DNA of 64,000 bases from assembly GCA_963930955.1 (NCBI GenBank), contig OZ006967.1, positions 1,364,001 to 1,428,000 of the forward strand. The letters are read 5' to 3'. This document shows, one piece after another, positions 25,958-34,750 of this stretch; within the stretch, counting starts at the first letter, position 1; every line of letters starts with the position of its first letter. Below the pieces are notes generated by a model. That model was not told the origin of the DNA and made no database searches. It was given only the letters and a program-made list of their open reading frames with translations. A program made the translations under genes and the position numbers. The stretch is from Scatomonas sp963930955. GTDB taxonomy: Bacteria; Bacillota; Clostridia; Lachnospirales; Lachnospiraceae.

Positions 25958-27970
25958 ATGGGTAATGAATTTCACAGGCACGTGGATGCCCAGGGGAATG
26001 TGATCGAGCACTCTCATCATCACGACCCCAATGACGTTACGGATTACATGGAAGCGGTAAAAGCTTACCGGGCCACCTTCCCCACAAAGCAGGATGTCAT
26101 TGATAAGACGCCGGATCCTGCTGTAAAGGAAATGCTGCTTCGGATGGAACAGCTGGGTATTGATAACTCTTTTGACCGGTTTGATCAGCAGCAGCCCCAG
26201 TGTAATTTCGGACTGGCGGGAATCTGCTGCCGGATCTGCCACATGGGCCCCTGCCGGATCACCAAGAAGAGTCCCCGGGGCGTCTGCGGCGCGGACGCGG
26301 ATCTGATCGTTGCCCGGAATATGTTGCGGGCTGTGGCTGCAGGTACCGCCCAGCACGGCATGCATGCCCGGGAAGTGATTCTCTCCCTGAAATGGGCGGC
26401 GCAAGGAAAGCTGCCTCTGCCCATCCTGGGAAAGGAAAAGCTGATTGCCACCGCTAAATCCTTCGACATTGAAACAGAAGGAAGATCCGTCAACGACATC
26501 GCCATTGATTTTGCCAACGTGCTGCTGGAGGATCTCTGCCGTCCCGAGGCAGACGAGTATAAGGTAATCCGCTACGCGGCTCCCGAAGAGAGGCAGAAAG
26601 TGTGGAAAGAGCTGGATATTCTTCCTATTAGCACGTATCACGAAGTTTTTGAAGCACTCCATAATTCCGGCGAGGCATGCGATGGTGACTGGCGGAATAT
26701 CATGCAGCAGTTTCTGCGCACCGGCCTGGCATTTGTTTTCGGCTCGGTGGTCAATACCAATCTGGCCACAGATAGTCTTTTCGGTGTGGGGCAGAGGCGG
26801 AAATGTATGGTGAATATCGGGGCACTGAAGAAAGGTTACGTAAATATCGCCGTTCACGGCCATATGCCCACACTGGTCAGCGAGATCGTCCGTCTGGGAC
26901 ACAGCCAGGAGATGCTCGATCTGGCAAAAGAAAAGGGAGCGAAAGGCATTCAGTTCTACGGCATTTGCTGTACCGGTCTGTCAGCCATGTACCGCTACGA
27001 CAATGTGATTCCTCTCTGCAACCCGCCGGGAGCAGAATTAGTTCTGGCAACAGGGGCCCTGGATCTTTGGATCGCGGACGTGCAGGATATTTACCCTGCC
27101 ATTATGGATGTGGCAAACTGCTTCAAGACCACAGTGGTCACCACGGAAGATTCTACCAAACTTCCGGGAGCGGAGCACATTGCCTACGATCACACCCACT
27201 CCAATATCGGGGAGACTACGGAGATTGCCAGGAAGATTATCCTTCGGGGCATTGAGAGCTTTGAGGCTCGCCAGGGAATCCCGGTGTTCATTCCTCCCTA
27301 CGAGGTAGAAGCGGAACTGGGATTCAGCGTAGAAAGCATCACCAAGGATCTGGGTTCCTTTGCGCCTCTGGCTGAGGCAGTGAAGAGCGGCCAGATTCAG
27401 GGAATCGTTAACATTGTAGGCTGTACCAATCCCAAAACCGTCTATGAGCGCTGCATCGTAGACGTGGCGGATGTCCTGCTGAAAAATAATATCCTGCTGA
27501 TCACCAACGGCTGTGCGTCCTTCCCGCTTTTGAAGCTGGGGTACTGTAATCAGGAGGCCATAGAGACAAAATGCGGAGAAGGACTGAAAGACTTCCTGAA
27601 GAAATACAAGATGCCGCCGGTATGGCATGTGGGCGAGTGCGTGGACAATACCCGCTCTACTGGTATTCTTTCCGGCGTGGCCGGACTCTGCGGTCATCCA
27701 TTAAAGGATATGCCTTTTGCCCAGAGTAGTCCTGAGTGGGGCAACGAGAAAGGCGTAGGTGCCGCCTTAGCCTTCCGTCTGCTGGGGCTTAACAGCTACC
27801 ACTGTGTGGAACCGCAGACATTCGGCTCTGCAAAAGTCACCAAGTTCCTGAAAGAGGACACCAAAGAACTTCTGGGAGGCGTGATGGTAGTGAATACAGA
27901 TCCCACCGCCTTGGGTGAGCAGATCGTGGCTGATTTCAAGGAGAAGAGAAGAGCATTGGGATGGGATTGA
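25958..27970 (+). CDS. cooS: Anaerobic carbon-monoxide dehydrogenase catalytic subunit
   Basis: This 670-residue Ni-Fe-S enzyme interconverts CO and CO2 in the cytoplasm. Cys82 and Cys90 match the D-cluster ligands, and Cys91, Cys94, Cys99 and Cys110 the B-cluster (CCRICHMGPC). C-cluster positions appear in AVHGHMP, YGICCTG, NIVGCTNP, TNGCASF and VGECVDN. Residues 6-22 are His-rich (six histidines), a possible nickel-binding tail. The gene stands alone: no cooC, cooF, acetyl-CoA synthase or hydrogenase genes are next to it. It has a strong AAGGAGG site. Uses could be CO detoxification, electron disposal or a Wood-Ljungdahl pathway encoded elsewhere. Confidence 0.95.
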   Translation: MGNEFHRHVDAQGNVIEHSHHHDPNDVTDYMEAVKAYRATFPTKQDVIDKTPDPAVKEMLLRMEQLGIDNSFDRFDQQQPQCNFGLAGICCRICHMGPCRITKKSPRGVCGADADLIVARNMLRAVAAGTAQHGMHAREVILSLKWAAQGKLPLPILGKEKLIATAKSFDIETEGRSVNDIAIDFANVLLEDLCRPEADEYKVIRYAAPEERQKVWKELDILPISTYHEVFEALHNSGEACDGDWRNIMQQFLRTGLAFVFGSVVNTNLATDSLFGVGQRRKCMVNIGALKKGYVNIAVHGHMPTLVSEIVRLGHSQEMLDLAKEKGAKGIQFYGICCTGLSAMYRYDNVIPLCNPPGAELVLATGALDLWIADVQDIYPAIMDVANCFKTTVVTTEDSTKLPGAEHIAYDHTHSNIGETTEIARKIILRGIESFEARQGIPVFIPPYEVEAELGFSVESITKDLGSFAPLAEAVKSGQIQGIVNIVGCTNPKTVYERCIVDVADVLLKNNILLITNGCASFPLLKLGYCNQEAIETKCGEGLKDFLKKYKMPPVWHVGECVDNTRSTGILSGVAGLCGHPLKDMPFAQSSPEWGNEKGVGAALAFRLLGLNSYHCVEPQTFGSAKVTKFLKEDTKELLGGVMVVNTDPTALGEQIVADFKEKRRALGWD

Positions 27971-28026
27971 GCGGAAAAAGATTGTAATTTTCCTCCGGCT
28001 CCGTTATCATAGAAGTAGGAAAAAAA

Positions 28027-28050
28027 GTCTCCGGAAGAAAAGCCGGAGAC
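28027..28050 (+). other. GC-rich hairpin in the leader of the protease gene
   Basis: GTCTCCGG (28027-28034) pairs with CCGGAGAC (28043-28050) around an A-rich loop, ending 7 bases before the AGGAGG of the next gene. There is no T-tract, so it is not a normal terminator for cooS; it could protect the mRNA or affect ribosome access. Confidence 0.5.
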
Positions 28051-28070
28051 GGAGTCAGGAGGACAAACAT

Positions 28071-29822
28071 ATGAAGAGGAGCAGAAAAGCCGTACTTGCC
28101 GCCGGGGCCGCGGCCGTCCTGCTGCTTTCGTCGGCGCCTGTCAGCGCGGAGGAGCTGCCGGCAGTCCTGGACCCCAGGCCGGATCAGGTTTCAGCCATCC
28201 GAGAGCAGTACTGGGGAACCTGCTGGGGCCTGGGAGGCATCTCCACCCTGGAAAGCTATCTGATCAAAAACGGTCTGGCGGACACATCTGTGGATCTTTC
28301 CGATGAGGATGTGCTCTGGTGGGCCAACGGGAATTATTCCGATACGGATCCGGAGAACCCGGACAGCGGCTTCGGCTGGACCAACCTGCGTAGAAACGAC
28401 GGGGGCTACGCGGCTATGACCACCGGCTATCTGGCTACTGTGGGAGCCCGGGCTGAAAGCGATATTCCTTATCTGGGAGCGGCGGAGAATCCGGAGGATG
28501 ATCTGACCAACGATTACTATTATCAGGGAACCAACCAGAAACCGGCAAATTATGATACAGCCCCGGTGCTGTACCAGGTGACGGATCTGGCGTTCTTTGA
28601 CAGCTCTGCTTCCCCGGAAACCATCAAGCAGGCAGTGCTGGATTACGGAGCAGTGACCGTATCCTATTACGACAGTACCGAATATTTCCACCAGGATACG
28701 GCCTCCTACTGGTATCCGGGAGGCGAGGCCCTGAACGGAAACCATACGGTTTCCCTGGTGGGCTGGGACGACGGATATCCCAAAGAGAACTTTACCACGG
28801 CCGACGGCCGGACCCCGGAAGCAGACGGGGCATGGCTTATTAAGAACAGCTACGGAACAGATTACGGTTCCCAGGGGGGCTACACCTGGATCTCTTATGA
28901 GGACGCCATGCTGTTTGAGACGGTGGAATACAATCAGATGTACGCCGTAGCCGGAGCCAGAGTTCCGGAGGAGCGGCATACATATCTTGCGGATGAGTAC
29001 GGAGCGGTATCCTCCTACAGTCCGGAAGTTCAGGGCAGCCTTACCTGCGCCAATGTTTTTGAATTCGGCCAGGGAGAGACGCTTTCCGAGGCAATGTTCA
29101 TGACCTGGTCCCAGGGAGCCGCTTACGAACTGTACTACGCGCCGGCAGAAAACGGAGTTCCTGCCGGGGACAGCTCCCAGTGGACCCTGCTTTCCCAGGG
29201 CACAGTAGAGCATGCCGGCTACACCACCGTGGAACTGGAAAATCCTCTGGAGGTTCCCGCCGGAGCCGGGGCGCTGATCCTGAGCCTGGAAGGGGAGAAC
29301 CTGAACATCGGTACGGATGAACCCCTGCTGGAGGGCAGCCGTCCTATGTTCAATGCCAAAATCCAGCGGAACGTCAGCTATTTCCTGGAGGAAGGGGGAT
29401 TTCAGGAGGCCGGCTATGAGGCGGTTACCGATTTCGGGGATACCTACACCCAGCCTATCAATCTCAGCCTTCGGGCCTATACGGTAGACACGCCGGATCC
29501 TACAGAGGAGCCGGAACCTACCGCTACCGCCGCGCCTACGGAAACTGCAGTTCCTACAGAGACCCCTGTCCCCACCGGAACAGAGAACCCCACAGGAACT
29601 GCGGAACAGGAAACCTCCGGAGAACCCACCGGAACCCAGACGCCGGAAAAAACGAAAACTCCCGTTTCCGGGGATAAGGTAGAGGACTCCCAGAACGTGG
29701 ATGCTTCCGATACCGGAGACCATCAGCCCATTGAAGCCTGGGCCATGGCTCTGATTATCGCCGGGGCAGCCCTGGCGGTTCTGGTGATCGTAATCCTGGT
29801 ACGAAAACATATGAAGAAATAA
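28071..29822 (+). CDS. Secreted, membrane-anchored papain-like (C1 family) cysteine protease with lectin-like domain
   Basis: 583 residues from the ATG behind GGAGGACAAACAT; the longer upstream frame lacks a ribosome site. A signal peptide (about 1-26) precedes a C1 peptidase domain with Cys51 in YWGTCWG, His225 in NGNHTVSLVGWDD and Asn259 in KNSYGTDYG. A beta-rich domain (about 300-470) resembles the lectin-like domain that often follows C1 domains in clostridia. Next is a Thr/Pro/Glu-rich stalk (about 475-545) with PTET and PTGT repeats, then a C-terminal membrane helix and a short basic tail. No LPXTG is seen, so anchoring is by the helix. It probably acts at the cell surface on host or dietary protein. 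Confidence 0.87.
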   Translation: MKRSRKAVLAAGAAAVLLLSSAPVSAEELPAVLDPRPDQVSAIREQYWGTCWGLGGISTLESYLIKNGLADTSVDLSDEDVLWWANGNYSDTDPENPDSGFGWTNLRRNDGGYAAMTTGYLATVGARAESDIPYLGAAENPEDDLTNDYYYQGTNQKPANYDTAPVLYQVTDLAFFDSSASPETIKQAVLDYGAVTVSYYDSTEYFHQDTASYWYPGGEALNGNHTVSLVGWDDGYPKENFTTADGRTPEADGAWLIKNSYGTDYGSQGGYTWISYEDAMLFETVEYNQMYAVAGARVPEERHTYLADEYGAVSSYSPEVQGSLTCANVFEFGQGETLSEAMFMTWSQGAAYELYYAPAENGVPAGDSSQWTLLSQGTVEHAGYTTVELENPLEVPAGAGALILSLEGENLNIGTDEPLLEGSRPMFNAKIQRNVSYFLEEGGFQEAGYEAVTDFGDTYTQPINLSLRAYTVDTPDPTEEPEPTATAAPTETAVPTETPVPTGTENPTGTAEQETSGEPTGTQTPEKTKTPVSGDKVEDSQNVDASDTGDHQPIEAWAMALIIAGAALAVLVIVILVRKHMKK

Positions 29823-29862
29823 GATTTCTTCAAAATTCTGCTGCCGGAATGAAAAAATTTTC

Positions 29863-29892
29863 TTGACATTCCGCTGCATCTGCGCGTATACT
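29863..29892 (+). promoter_or_regulatory. Sigma-A promoter of the trp operon
   Basis: TTGACA (29863-29868), an 18-base spacer and TATACT (29887-29892), immediately upstream of the T-box leader. Transcription should start near 29899. Confidence 0.8.
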
Positions 29893-29899
29893 GTTACCA

Positions 29900-30196
29900 A
29901 CTTCATAGAAGCAAACCGTTGAAGTGGAGATAACGCGGAAGGGGCACTTCCAGAGAGTCCGGGCAGGTGAGAGCCGGGCAGAACGCTGATTCGCAAATGG
30001 ACCACTGAGGGCATGAGGAACCGCCGTCAGGCGCAGTATTCCATGACGTGAGGGCATACGTTAGTTGCCGGGAATATGTTGGTATTCCGTCGAGAGTGTG
30101 TAGTGACCGCAAAGCAAGGTGGCACCACGGGTATATTCTTATTTTGTATACTCGCCCTTGCAGGAGAACGTATCGTTCCCCTGCAGGGGCTTTTTT
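29900..30196 (+). promoter_or_regulatory. T-box riboswitch, tryptophan specific
   Basis: The leader contains a stem I region with AGAGAG and GGTGAGAGCCGGG motifs (about 29953-29978). A TGG triplet at 29998-30000 followed by A is the likely Trp specifier codon. The conserved T-box block AAAGCAAGGTGGCACCACGG lies at 30111-30130, and a terminator hairpin follows. The T-box bulge reads TGGC (30120-30123); its last base C should pair with a G discriminator, which is what the window's tRNA-Trp has (49113). Uncharged tRNA-Trp would stabilise the antiterminator and turn on trpE onward. Confidence 0.92.
30154..30196 (+). terminator. Regulated terminator of the T-box leader
   Basis: A long stem beginning GCCCTTGCAGG pairs with CCTGCAGGGGC around a short TAT loop, followed by TTTTTT (30191-30196). 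This is the off-state terminator, competing with the antiterminator formed by the T-box block upstream. Confidence 0.9.
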
Positions 30197-30291
30197 GTTT
30201 GGAAGAACCCGGACACCATCCTTTTTCTGACAAGAATGCGAAGGCCCCGCCCTCTCCCCCGGAATTTACCCTGTAAAGGAGGAACAAGATC

Positions 30292-31764
30292 ATGAGACAG
30301 ACAACTTTGCAGCAGCTGAAAGATCTGGCCGCGTCGGGGCCTTACAGGACCCTGCCGGTAAGCCGGGAGATTTTTTCGGACATCCGCACCCCCATGGAGG
30401 TGCTGCGTGCTTTGAAAAATGTAAGCCGCCACTGCTTTATGCTGGAGAGCGCGGAGGACAGCCGTCAGTGGGGACGGTACACTTTTCTGGGATTTGATCC
30501 GGCCATGGAGCTGACCTGCGCGGATCACAGGCTGACCATCCGGGCCGGAGGGACTGTGGAAATGGTTACAGACCATCCGGGAACTTATATCAAGCAGCTC
30601 TCGGAGCAGTACCGTGCGCCCCGGGTGCCGGAGCTGCCTAGCTTTACAGGCGGCCTGGTGGGATATTTTTCCTACGATTACATCAAGTACAGCGAGCCGT
30701 CCCTGCAGCTGGAAGGGGAGGATACGGAAGGGTTCCAGGATGTGGACCTGATGCTTTTTGACAAGGTCATCGCCTTTGACCATTTCCGCCAGAAAATCAT
30801 CCTCATCGTCAATATTTCCGCAGAGGATCTGGAGACGGGATATAACCGGGCTCTTCTTTCACTGGATGAGATGGAAAAACTGGTGCGGGAAGGAAAGCCC
30901 GCCCCCCGGGAGCCGGGACGGCTGAAGGGAGAACTCCGGGAACTGTTTGACAAAGAGCAGTACTGCCGGAAGGTGGAAGAGGTGAAGGGCTATATCCGGG
31001 AGGGGGATATTTTCCAGCTGGTGCTTTCCAACCGGCTGGAGGCGCCCTTTGAGGGAAGTCTGCTGGATGCCTACCGGGTGCTGCGGACCACCAATCCTTC
31101 TCCCTATTTGTTTTATTTTTCCAGCGATCACCTGGAATTGGCCGGGGCCTCCCCGGAGACCCTGGTGAAGGTGGAGGACGGGGAGGTGCGGACCTTCCCT
31201 CTGGCCGGGACTAGACCCCGAGGATCCACCTACGAGGAAGATCAGAGACTGGAACAGGAACTCCTCTCCGATGAAAAGGAACTGGCGGAGCACAACATGC
31301 TGGTGGATCTGGGCAGGAACGATCTGGGAAAGATCTGCAGGTTCGGCACGGTGGAGGTGGAAAAATATCAGGAGATCCAGCGGTTCTCCCATGTGATGCA
31401 CATAGGCTCTACGGTAAAAGGAAAACTCCGCCGGGACAAAAGTCCCCTGGACGCTGTGGACGCCGTGCTGCCGGCAGGGACTCTTTCCGGAGCCCCCAAG
31501 ATCCGGGCCTGCCAGCTGATCCAGCAGCTGGAAAAGAACAAGCGGGGGATCTACGGCGGGGCTGTGGGATATCTGGATTTCACGGGAAATCTGGACACCT
31601 GCATCGGCATCCGGCTGGCTTACAAGAAGAACGGCAAAGTGTTTATCCGTTCCGGAGCCGGGATCGTGGCGGACAGCGTGCCGGAAAAGGAGTATCAGGA
31701 GTGTATCAACAAGGCCAAAGCCGTGGTGCTGGCTCTGAAAGAGGGAGAGGAGATGGAAGGATGA
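30292..31764 (+). CDS. trpE: Anthranilate synthase component I
   Basis: This 490-residue chorismate-binding enzyme makes anthranilate from chorismate with ammonia delivered by TrpG. The C-terminal catalytic half holds the family blocks GDIFQLVLSNR, ASPETLV, PLAGTRPRG, ELLSDEKELAEHNMLVDLGRND, RFSHVMHIGS, LPAGTLSGAPK and IRSGAGIVADS. The N-terminal half carries a LESAEDSRQWGRYTFLG segment, the region of tryptophan feedback binding. It is first in the operon behind AAAGGAGGAACAAGATC. The stop overlaps the trpG start by four bases. Confidence 0.97.
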   Translation: MRQTTLQQLKDLAASGPYRTLPVSREIFSDIRTPMEVLRALKNVSRHCFMLESAEDSRQWGRYTFLGFDPAMELTCADHRLTIRAGGTVEMVTDHPGTYIKQLSEQYRAPRVPELPSFTGGLVGYFSYDYIKYSEPSLQLEGEDTEGFQDVDLMLFDKVIAFDHFRQKIILIVNISAEDLETGYNRALLSLDEMEKLVREGKPAPREPGRLKGELRELFDKEQYCRKVEEVKGYIREGDIFQLVLSNRLEAPFEGSLLDAYRVLRTTNPSPYLFYFSSDHLELAGASPETLVKVEDGEVRTFPLAGTRPRGSTYEEDQRLEQELLSDEKELAEHNMLVDLGRNDLGKICRFGTVEVEKYQEIQRFSHVMHIGSTVKGKLRRDKSPLDAVDAVLPAGTLSGAPKIRACQLIQQLEKNKRGIYGGAVGYLDFTGNLDTCIGIRLAYKKNGKVFIRSGAGIVADSVPEKEYQECINKAKAVVLALKEGEEMEG

Positions 31765-32330
31765 TCTTGCTGGTAGATAATTATGACAGTTTTTCCTACA
31801 ACCTGTATCAGCTTTTGGGGGAGCTTCATCCCCAGATCCGGGTGATCCGCAATGACCGGGAGACTCCGGAGGAGATCCGCCGGGAGGATCCGGAGGCCGT
31901 TATCCTTTCCCCGGGACCGGGACGTCCGGAGCAGGCGGGATACTGTATGGAGATTGTAAAGCAGCTGGGAGACCGGATTCCCATTCTGGGGGTCTGCCTG
32001 GGGCACCAGGCCATCTGCGCCGCCTACGGAGGAGAAGTCACCTATGCGGCAAAACTCATGCACGGCAAACAGTCACAGGCATCCCTGGATACAGGCAGCT
32101 GGGTTTTCCGGGGGCTGCAGAGAAAGATCCCCGTGGCCCGCTACCATTCCCTGGCGGTCCGGGAGGAGAGCCTTCCTCCGGAGCTGCAGGTGACGGCCCG
32201 TTCCGAAGACGGAGAAGTCATGGCGGTACAGCACAGAAATTATCCGGTGTGCGGACTGCAGTTCCACCCGGAATCCATTTTGACACCCGACGGCAGACAG
32301 ATCCTGAAAAATTTCCTGGAGGCAGTGTGA
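31761..32330 (+). CDS. trpG: Anthranilate synthase component II (glutamine amidotransferase)
   Basis: 189 residues from the ATG overlapping the trpE stop; the longer upstream frame is an out-of-frame read of trpE. It is a class I glutamine amidotransferase with Cys79 in GVCLGHQ and His169/Glu171 in FHPES as the catalytic triad, and an LSPGPGRP loop. It releases ammonia from glutamine for TrpE. It is not fused to TrpD. The stop is followed one base later by trpD. Confidence 0.97.
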   Translation: MILLVDNYDSFSYNLYQLLGELHPQIRVIRNDRETPEEIRREDPEAVILSPGPGRPEQAGYCMEIVKQLGDRIPILGVCLGHQAICAAYGGEVTYAAKLMHGKQSQASLDTGSWVFRGLQRKIPVARYHSLAVREESLPPELQVTARSEDGEVMAVQHRNYPVCGLQFHPESILTPDGRQILKNFLEAV

Positions 32331-32331
32331 T

Positions 32332-33348
32332 ATGATTCAAGAAGCGATTGTAAAACTGGCAAACAAAGAAGAACTTTCCTATGAAATGGCAGAACGCTCC
32401 ATGGATGAGATCATGAGCGGCCAGGCCACCCCGGTGCAGATGAGCGCCTTTCTGCTGGGACTCTCTATAAAAGGAGAAACCATTCAGGAGATCACCGCCT
32501 GCGCCAAGGGCATGCGGAACCACTGCGTGAAGCTTTTGAACGACCAGGAAGTGCTGGAGATCGTGGGCACCGGCGGAGACAAAGCCAATTCCTTTAATAT
32601 TTCCACGGTTTCCGCCCTGGTGGCTTCCGCCGCCGGGGTGCCGGTGGCCAAGCACGGCAACCGGGCCTCCACCAGTAAATGCGGGGCAGCCGATGTGCTG
32701 GAAGCCCTGGGGGTGCGGATCGACCTTCCGGTAAAAAGAAGCGAGGAGATCCTGCGGAAGATCGGCATGTGCTTTATGTTCGCCCAGAACTACCACCTGT
32801 CCATGAAATATGTGGCGCCGGTGCGGCGGGAGCTGCCGGTGCCTACGGTATTCAATATCCTGGGGCCCCTGACGAACCCGGCGGGAGCTACCATGCAGCT
32901 TATGGGGGTGTATCAGGAGGCCCTGGTGGAGCCTATGGCCAAAGTCCTTTCCAACCTGGGGGTGGAAAAGGCCATGGTGGTCTACGGCCAGGACGGGCTG
33001 GATGAGATTTCCGCCAGCGCCCCCACCACGGTCTGCGAAATCCGGGAAGGGAAATGGTATACATCTTATGAACTGACCCCGGAGCAGTTCGGCCTGGAAC
33101 GCTGCCGGAAGGAGGAACTGACAGGAGGCGACCCGGAGGAAAACGCCGGGATTGCCAGAGCCATCCTCCGGGGAGAACCGGGGCCGAAGCGGAATGCAGT
33201 GCTGCTGAACGCCGGGGCCGCCCTCCACATTGCCAAAGGCATTCCCATGGAGGCGGCCGTCCGGGAAGCGGCGGAGACCATTGATAGCGGAAAAGCCCTG
33301 GCCCAGCTGGAGGCGCTGATCGCCCTCAGCAACACGGCGGCGGCTTAA
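32332..33348 (+). CDS. trpD: Anthranilate phosphoribosyltransferase
   Basis: This 338-residue enzyme joins anthranilate and PRPP to phosphoribosyl-anthranilate. It contains the PRPP-binding GTGGDKANSFNIST block (about 80-93), the KHGNRASTSKCGAADVLEALG block and the NILGPLTNPAG motif, all standard for TrpD. Length is normal. The ATG at 32332 begins one base after the trpG stop, so translation is coupled. An AAAAGGAGGAAAAGG site follows for trpC. Confidence 0.97.
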   Translation: MIQEAIVKLANKEELSYEMAERSMDEIMSGQATPVQMSAFLLGLSIKGETIQEITACAKGMRNHCVKLLNDQEVLEIVGTGGDKANSFNISTVSALVASAAGVPVAKHGNRASTSKCGAADVLEALGVRIDLPVKRSEEILRKIGMCFMFAQNYHLSMKYVAPVRRELPVPTVFNILGPLTNPAGATMQLMGVYQEALVEPMAKVLSNLGVEKAMVVYGQDGLDEISASAPTTVCEIREGKWYTSYELTPEQFGLERCRKEELTGGDPEENAGIARAILRGEPGPKRNAVLLNAGAALHIAKGIPMEAAVREAAETIDSGKALAQLEALIALSNTAAA

Positions 33349-33365
33349 AAAGGAGGAAAAGGAAC

Positions 33366-34154
33366 ATGATCCTGGATCAGCTGGCGGCATCCGCCCGGAA
33401 GCGGGTGGAAGAAAAGAAACGGCAGAAGCCTCTGCCGGAGATCCGAAGAGAAGCAGAAGTCCTGGGAAATCATACAGGCTTTCCCTTCCGGAAGGCACTG
33501 GAGAGGGAGGGACTTTCCTTTATCTGCGAGGTGAAGAAAGCCTCCCCCTCCAAAGGGGTGATCGCGGAACAGTTTCCGTATCTGGAGATCGCGGAAGATT
33601 ACCAGGCCGGGGGAGCGGCGGCTATTTCCGTGCTGACGGAGCCGTCGTATTTTCTGGGCCGGGACCGGTATCTGGCGGAGATTGCGGAAAAGGTCAGGAT
33701 CCCGGTCCTGCGAAAGGATTTCACTGTGGATCCTTACCAGATTTACGAGGCAAAGGTTCTAGGAGCCTCGGCGGTGCTGCTGATCTGCGCCATTCTTTCT
33801 CCGGCGCAGCTGCGGGAATACCTGGAGCTGGCGGAGTGCCTGGGGCTTTCCGCTCTGGTGGAGGCCCATGACGCCCGGGAGATCGCCATGGCCCTGGAAG
33901 CCGGGGCCGGGATCCTGGGGGTCAACAACCGGAACCTGAAGGATTTTCAGGTGGATATGTCTAATTCCCTGAAACTGCGGCGGCAGATCCCTCCCGGGGT
34001 TCTGTATGTGTCCGAAAGCGGCGTCACAAGCCGCCGGGATGTGGAGCTGCTGGAGGGGAACGGCACGGACGCGGTGCTCATCGGAGAGGTCCTCATGAGA
34101 AGCCCGGACCGGCGTAAGGCTCTGAAGGAACTCCGGGGAGGAGGCCGTCCATGA
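33366..34154 (+). CDS. trpC: Indole-3-glycerol-phosphate synthase
   Basis: This 262-residue TIM-barrel enzyme closes and decarboxylates the carboxyphenylamino-deoxyribulose phosphate to indole-glycerol phosphate. It contains ICEVKKASPSKG (catalytic Glu-Lys strand), VLRKDF (catalytic Lys), LLICAILSP, LVEAHD, LGVNNRNL and VSESGV in barrel order. It is separate from TrpF, unlike the E. coli fusion. The stop overlaps the trpF start by four bases. Confidence 0.97.
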   Translation: MILDQLAASARKRVEEKKRQKPLPEIRREAEVLGNHTGFPFRKALEREGLSFICEVKKASPSKGVIAEQFPYLEIAEDYQAGGAAAISVLTEPSYFLGRDRYLAEIAEKVRIPVLRKDFTVDPYQIYEAKVLGASAVLLICAILSPAQLREYLELAECLGLSALVEAHDAREIAMALEAGAGILGVNNRNLKDFQVDMSNSLKLRRQIPPGVLYVSESGVTSRRDVELLEGNGTDAVLIGEVLMRSPDRRKALKELRGGGRP

Positions 34155-34750
34155 AGATCAAGATCTGCGGAGTGACCCGGGAGGAGGATATCCGCTGCCT
34201 CAACCGGCTGCAGCCGGATTTCTGCGGCTTCGTTTTTGCCCGGGGCAGCCGGAGATTTCTGGGGCGAGAGCAGGCCGCAGCCTTGAAGAGGATCCTGTCC
34301 CCCGGCATCCGGGCGGTGGGGGTGTTTGTAAACGCGGAGCCGGAGGAGGCCGCCGGGTACCTACGGCAGAGGATCATCGATGTGATCCAGCTCCACGGCC
34401 GGGAGGACGAAGGGTATCTTGCCCGTCTTCGGCAGCTGACAGAGGGCCCGGTGATCCAGGCTTTTTCCGTGGACACAGAGGCGGATCTTCGGAAAGCTGA
34501 AAAAAGCAGCGCCGATCTGGTGCTGCTGGATCACGGAGCCGGAGGCACGGGAGAAGCATTTAACTGGGATCTGCTGAAAAATTTTCGGCGGCCCTTTCTG
34601 CTGGCCGGGGGATTGCATCCCGGGAATATCCGGGAGGCTATGGAGACCTGCAGGCCCTGGGGGCTGGACATCAGCAGCGGCGTGGAAACCAATGGGGTCA
34701 AGGACCCTTTAAAAATAGAAACCTGTATCAGGAGGATCAGAAATGTCTAA
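34151..34750 (+). CDS. trpF: Phosphoribosylanthranilate isomerase
   Basis: This 199-residue TIM-barrel isomerase has the catalytic Cys6 in KIKICGVT, the segment FCGFVFARGSRRFL, VIQLHGRED, and an LLDHGAGGTGEAFNW strand with the catalytic Asp. It ends with an LAGGLHPGNI block and DISSGVE, the phosphate-binding turns. Slightly short but complete. It overlaps trpC at its start and trpB by eight bases at its end. Confidence 0.96.
   Translation: MKIKICGVTREEDIRCLNRLQPDFCGFVFARGSRRFLGREQAAALKRILSPGIRAVGVFVNAEPEEAAGYLRQRIIDVIQLHGREDEGYLARLRQLTEGPVIQAFSVDTEADLRKAEKSSADLVLLDHGAGGTGEAFNWDLLKNFRRPFLLAGGLHPGNIREAMETCRPWGLDISSGVETNGVKDPLKIETCIRRIRNV

Noticed and set aside
28191..30014. 607-codon minus-strand frame opposite the C1 protease and T-box
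   Set aside because: It mirrors a protein with a clear signal peptide and catalytic residues, and overlaps the T-box leader; no product is recognisable.
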